DNA of 64,000 bases, taken from contig CM047814.1 of NCBI GenBank assembly GCA_026214975.1, positions 19,243,541 through 19,307,540 of the forward strand. The letters run 5' to 3'. Positions within the stretch are counted from its first letter, which is position 1. The number at the start of each line of letters is the position of its first letter. The DNA is from Gentiana macrophylla (taxonomy: Eukaryota > Streptophyta > Magnoliopsida > Gentianales > Gentianaceae). A program made the position numbers and the translations under genes. A model generated the notes under the pieces. That model was not told where the DNA came from and did not search any database. It saw only the letters and a program-made list of their open reading frames with translations. Shown here piece by piece: positions 63,025-64,000 of this stretch.

Positions 63025-63452
63025 TGTTATAACAGGACCGTCAGGGATCAAAAACGGATTGTAATAATCAAGAATAAACGAGAAAGAATAAAACACAAGA
63101 AACAATAACACATGATTTAATGTGGTTTCCGGCAATATGCCGATTAGTCCACGGGCAGAAACGAGGAGATTACATTATCACTGGGTATTTTACAGACTCT
63201 GCAATTTCATACGCAATTGCTGCTGATACTGACGCTACTGCTGTTAATTGCAATTGTTCTAGGTTACAACATACTTGTATTAATAGTCACCAAACCCTAG
63301 ACCTAGCCGCCATAACTAAATACTATTTGATTGACTAAAATACCCAGATGTGAACTCAACTCAACTGACTCCACCACGCGTAACATGCTGACATTGCCCT
63401 GTTGACTTTGCTCAGCCATATCAAATGAAAGGTCAAGTCACATTTTCTAACA
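63025..63452 (-). mobile_element. LTR of the same copia family, minus orientation
   Basis: On the minus strand it starts TGTTAGAAAATGTGACTTGA and ends GGTCCTGTTATAACA. The PBS follows on its 3' side and GGTGGGGAT, a polypurine tract, lies on its 5' side (63461-63453), so the LTR has internal-type sequence on both sides. 428 bp. Confidence 0.8.
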
Positions 63453-64000
63453 ATCCCCACCTTGACTTGAACTCTCGTTCAAACAAATTGCATAACCAGA
63501 TGTACTAGTACCAGACGCATTCGTCAATGCCATGATGTACTTGTAACAGATTCCTCCTATTTCTTCAGACTTAACAGCTTCAGGTGTGATTCCTCCAGAT
63601 GAGAAACCAACTTCAGATGAGAACCTTCCAGATTCGGATGAGATCCTCTACTGTTAGCAATCCAGACTTGATTAAGCTGAGAACATATGTGATCAAAGAC
63701 TTGATCACTAGACAAGATGTGATTACCAAATTCAGATGTAACCACCTCACTGACCACACTCAACTGAGTTCTTCAGATTCAACTTCAACCAAACAGATTA
63801 CAAATTCATATTCAGTTTATGAGGTGACCAAATGTGAACATAACAGACTTCAAGTAAGACTTCTCCAAATGAGACTTAACTTTATATGAGAACTCCACCT
63901 CAGACATGTTCACCAGATGCTTAGCTGACTTCACTCAGCTGAGACTTCCAGACACAGATGTAGAACCATCACAGACAGGTTCAACAAATTCAGCAGATGC
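63453..64000 (-). mobile_element. 3' internal end of a minus-strand copia element
   Basis: PPT next to the LTR, then sequence rich in short CCAGATGAGAAC/CTTCAGATG/GATTCAG-type words without a consistent frame. Probably the untranslated 3' part of the retrotransposon; it runs off the right edge. Confidence 0.5.

Overview
This is a stretch of plant nuclear DNA, almost certainly from a eudicot. Genes are split by GT-AG introns, the host proteins are plant or plastid types, and most of the rest is plant retrotransposons (Ty1/copia, L1 LINE, solo LTRs), SINEs and MITEs. Nothing bacterial or organellar is visible, and the species cannot be fixed from the sequence.

Six host genes can be supported. 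On the minus strand are the 5' half of CCT8, the chaperonin subunit theta (2509-4285, continuing off the left edge); a small TPR protein of the TTC33 type (5872-11273, five exons); an ECT-type YTH-domain m6A reader (17443-21981, ten exons, one of them an 86-bp exon with no long ORF of its own); and an intronless acidic single-pass membrane protein (52368-53075). On the plus strand are a plastid-targeted pyridoxamine-phosphate-oxidase-like/DUF2470 protein (27825-31909, twelve exons) and an arabinogalactan peptide with a GPI-anchor signal (40138-40371). Exon phases were checked by hand; all junctions used keep the frame and follow GT-AG.

The left 32 kb is gene-rich, with transposons mainly in introns and spacers: SINE and copia-LTR pieces and a Stowaway MITE in the TPR gene, and a 1,970-bp solo LTR with a perfect 5-bp target duplication at 12901-14870. 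From 33 kb rightwards mobile DNA dominates. It includes a decayed L1 LINE (33.3-38.9 kb), a 5'-truncated minus-strand copia end (41.5-43.1 kb), a second minus-strand copia split by a 1,603-bp solo LTR (44.0-47.6 kb), a minus-strand LINE piece (47.6-48.5 kb), a MITE cluster (49.7-50.6 kb) and a nearly full-length but disabled copia element with two 97-98% identical LTRs (57136-62347). The last 1.6 kb holds two LTRs of another copia family in opposite orientation.

The host genes are unrelated housekeeping or regulatory genes and do not form a pathway. No clearly new biological system was found. The most informative oddities are the head-to-head LTR pair, the LTRs flanked by both PPT-like and PBS sequence, the nested solo LTRs with exact target duplications, and perfect palindromes near 50 kb.
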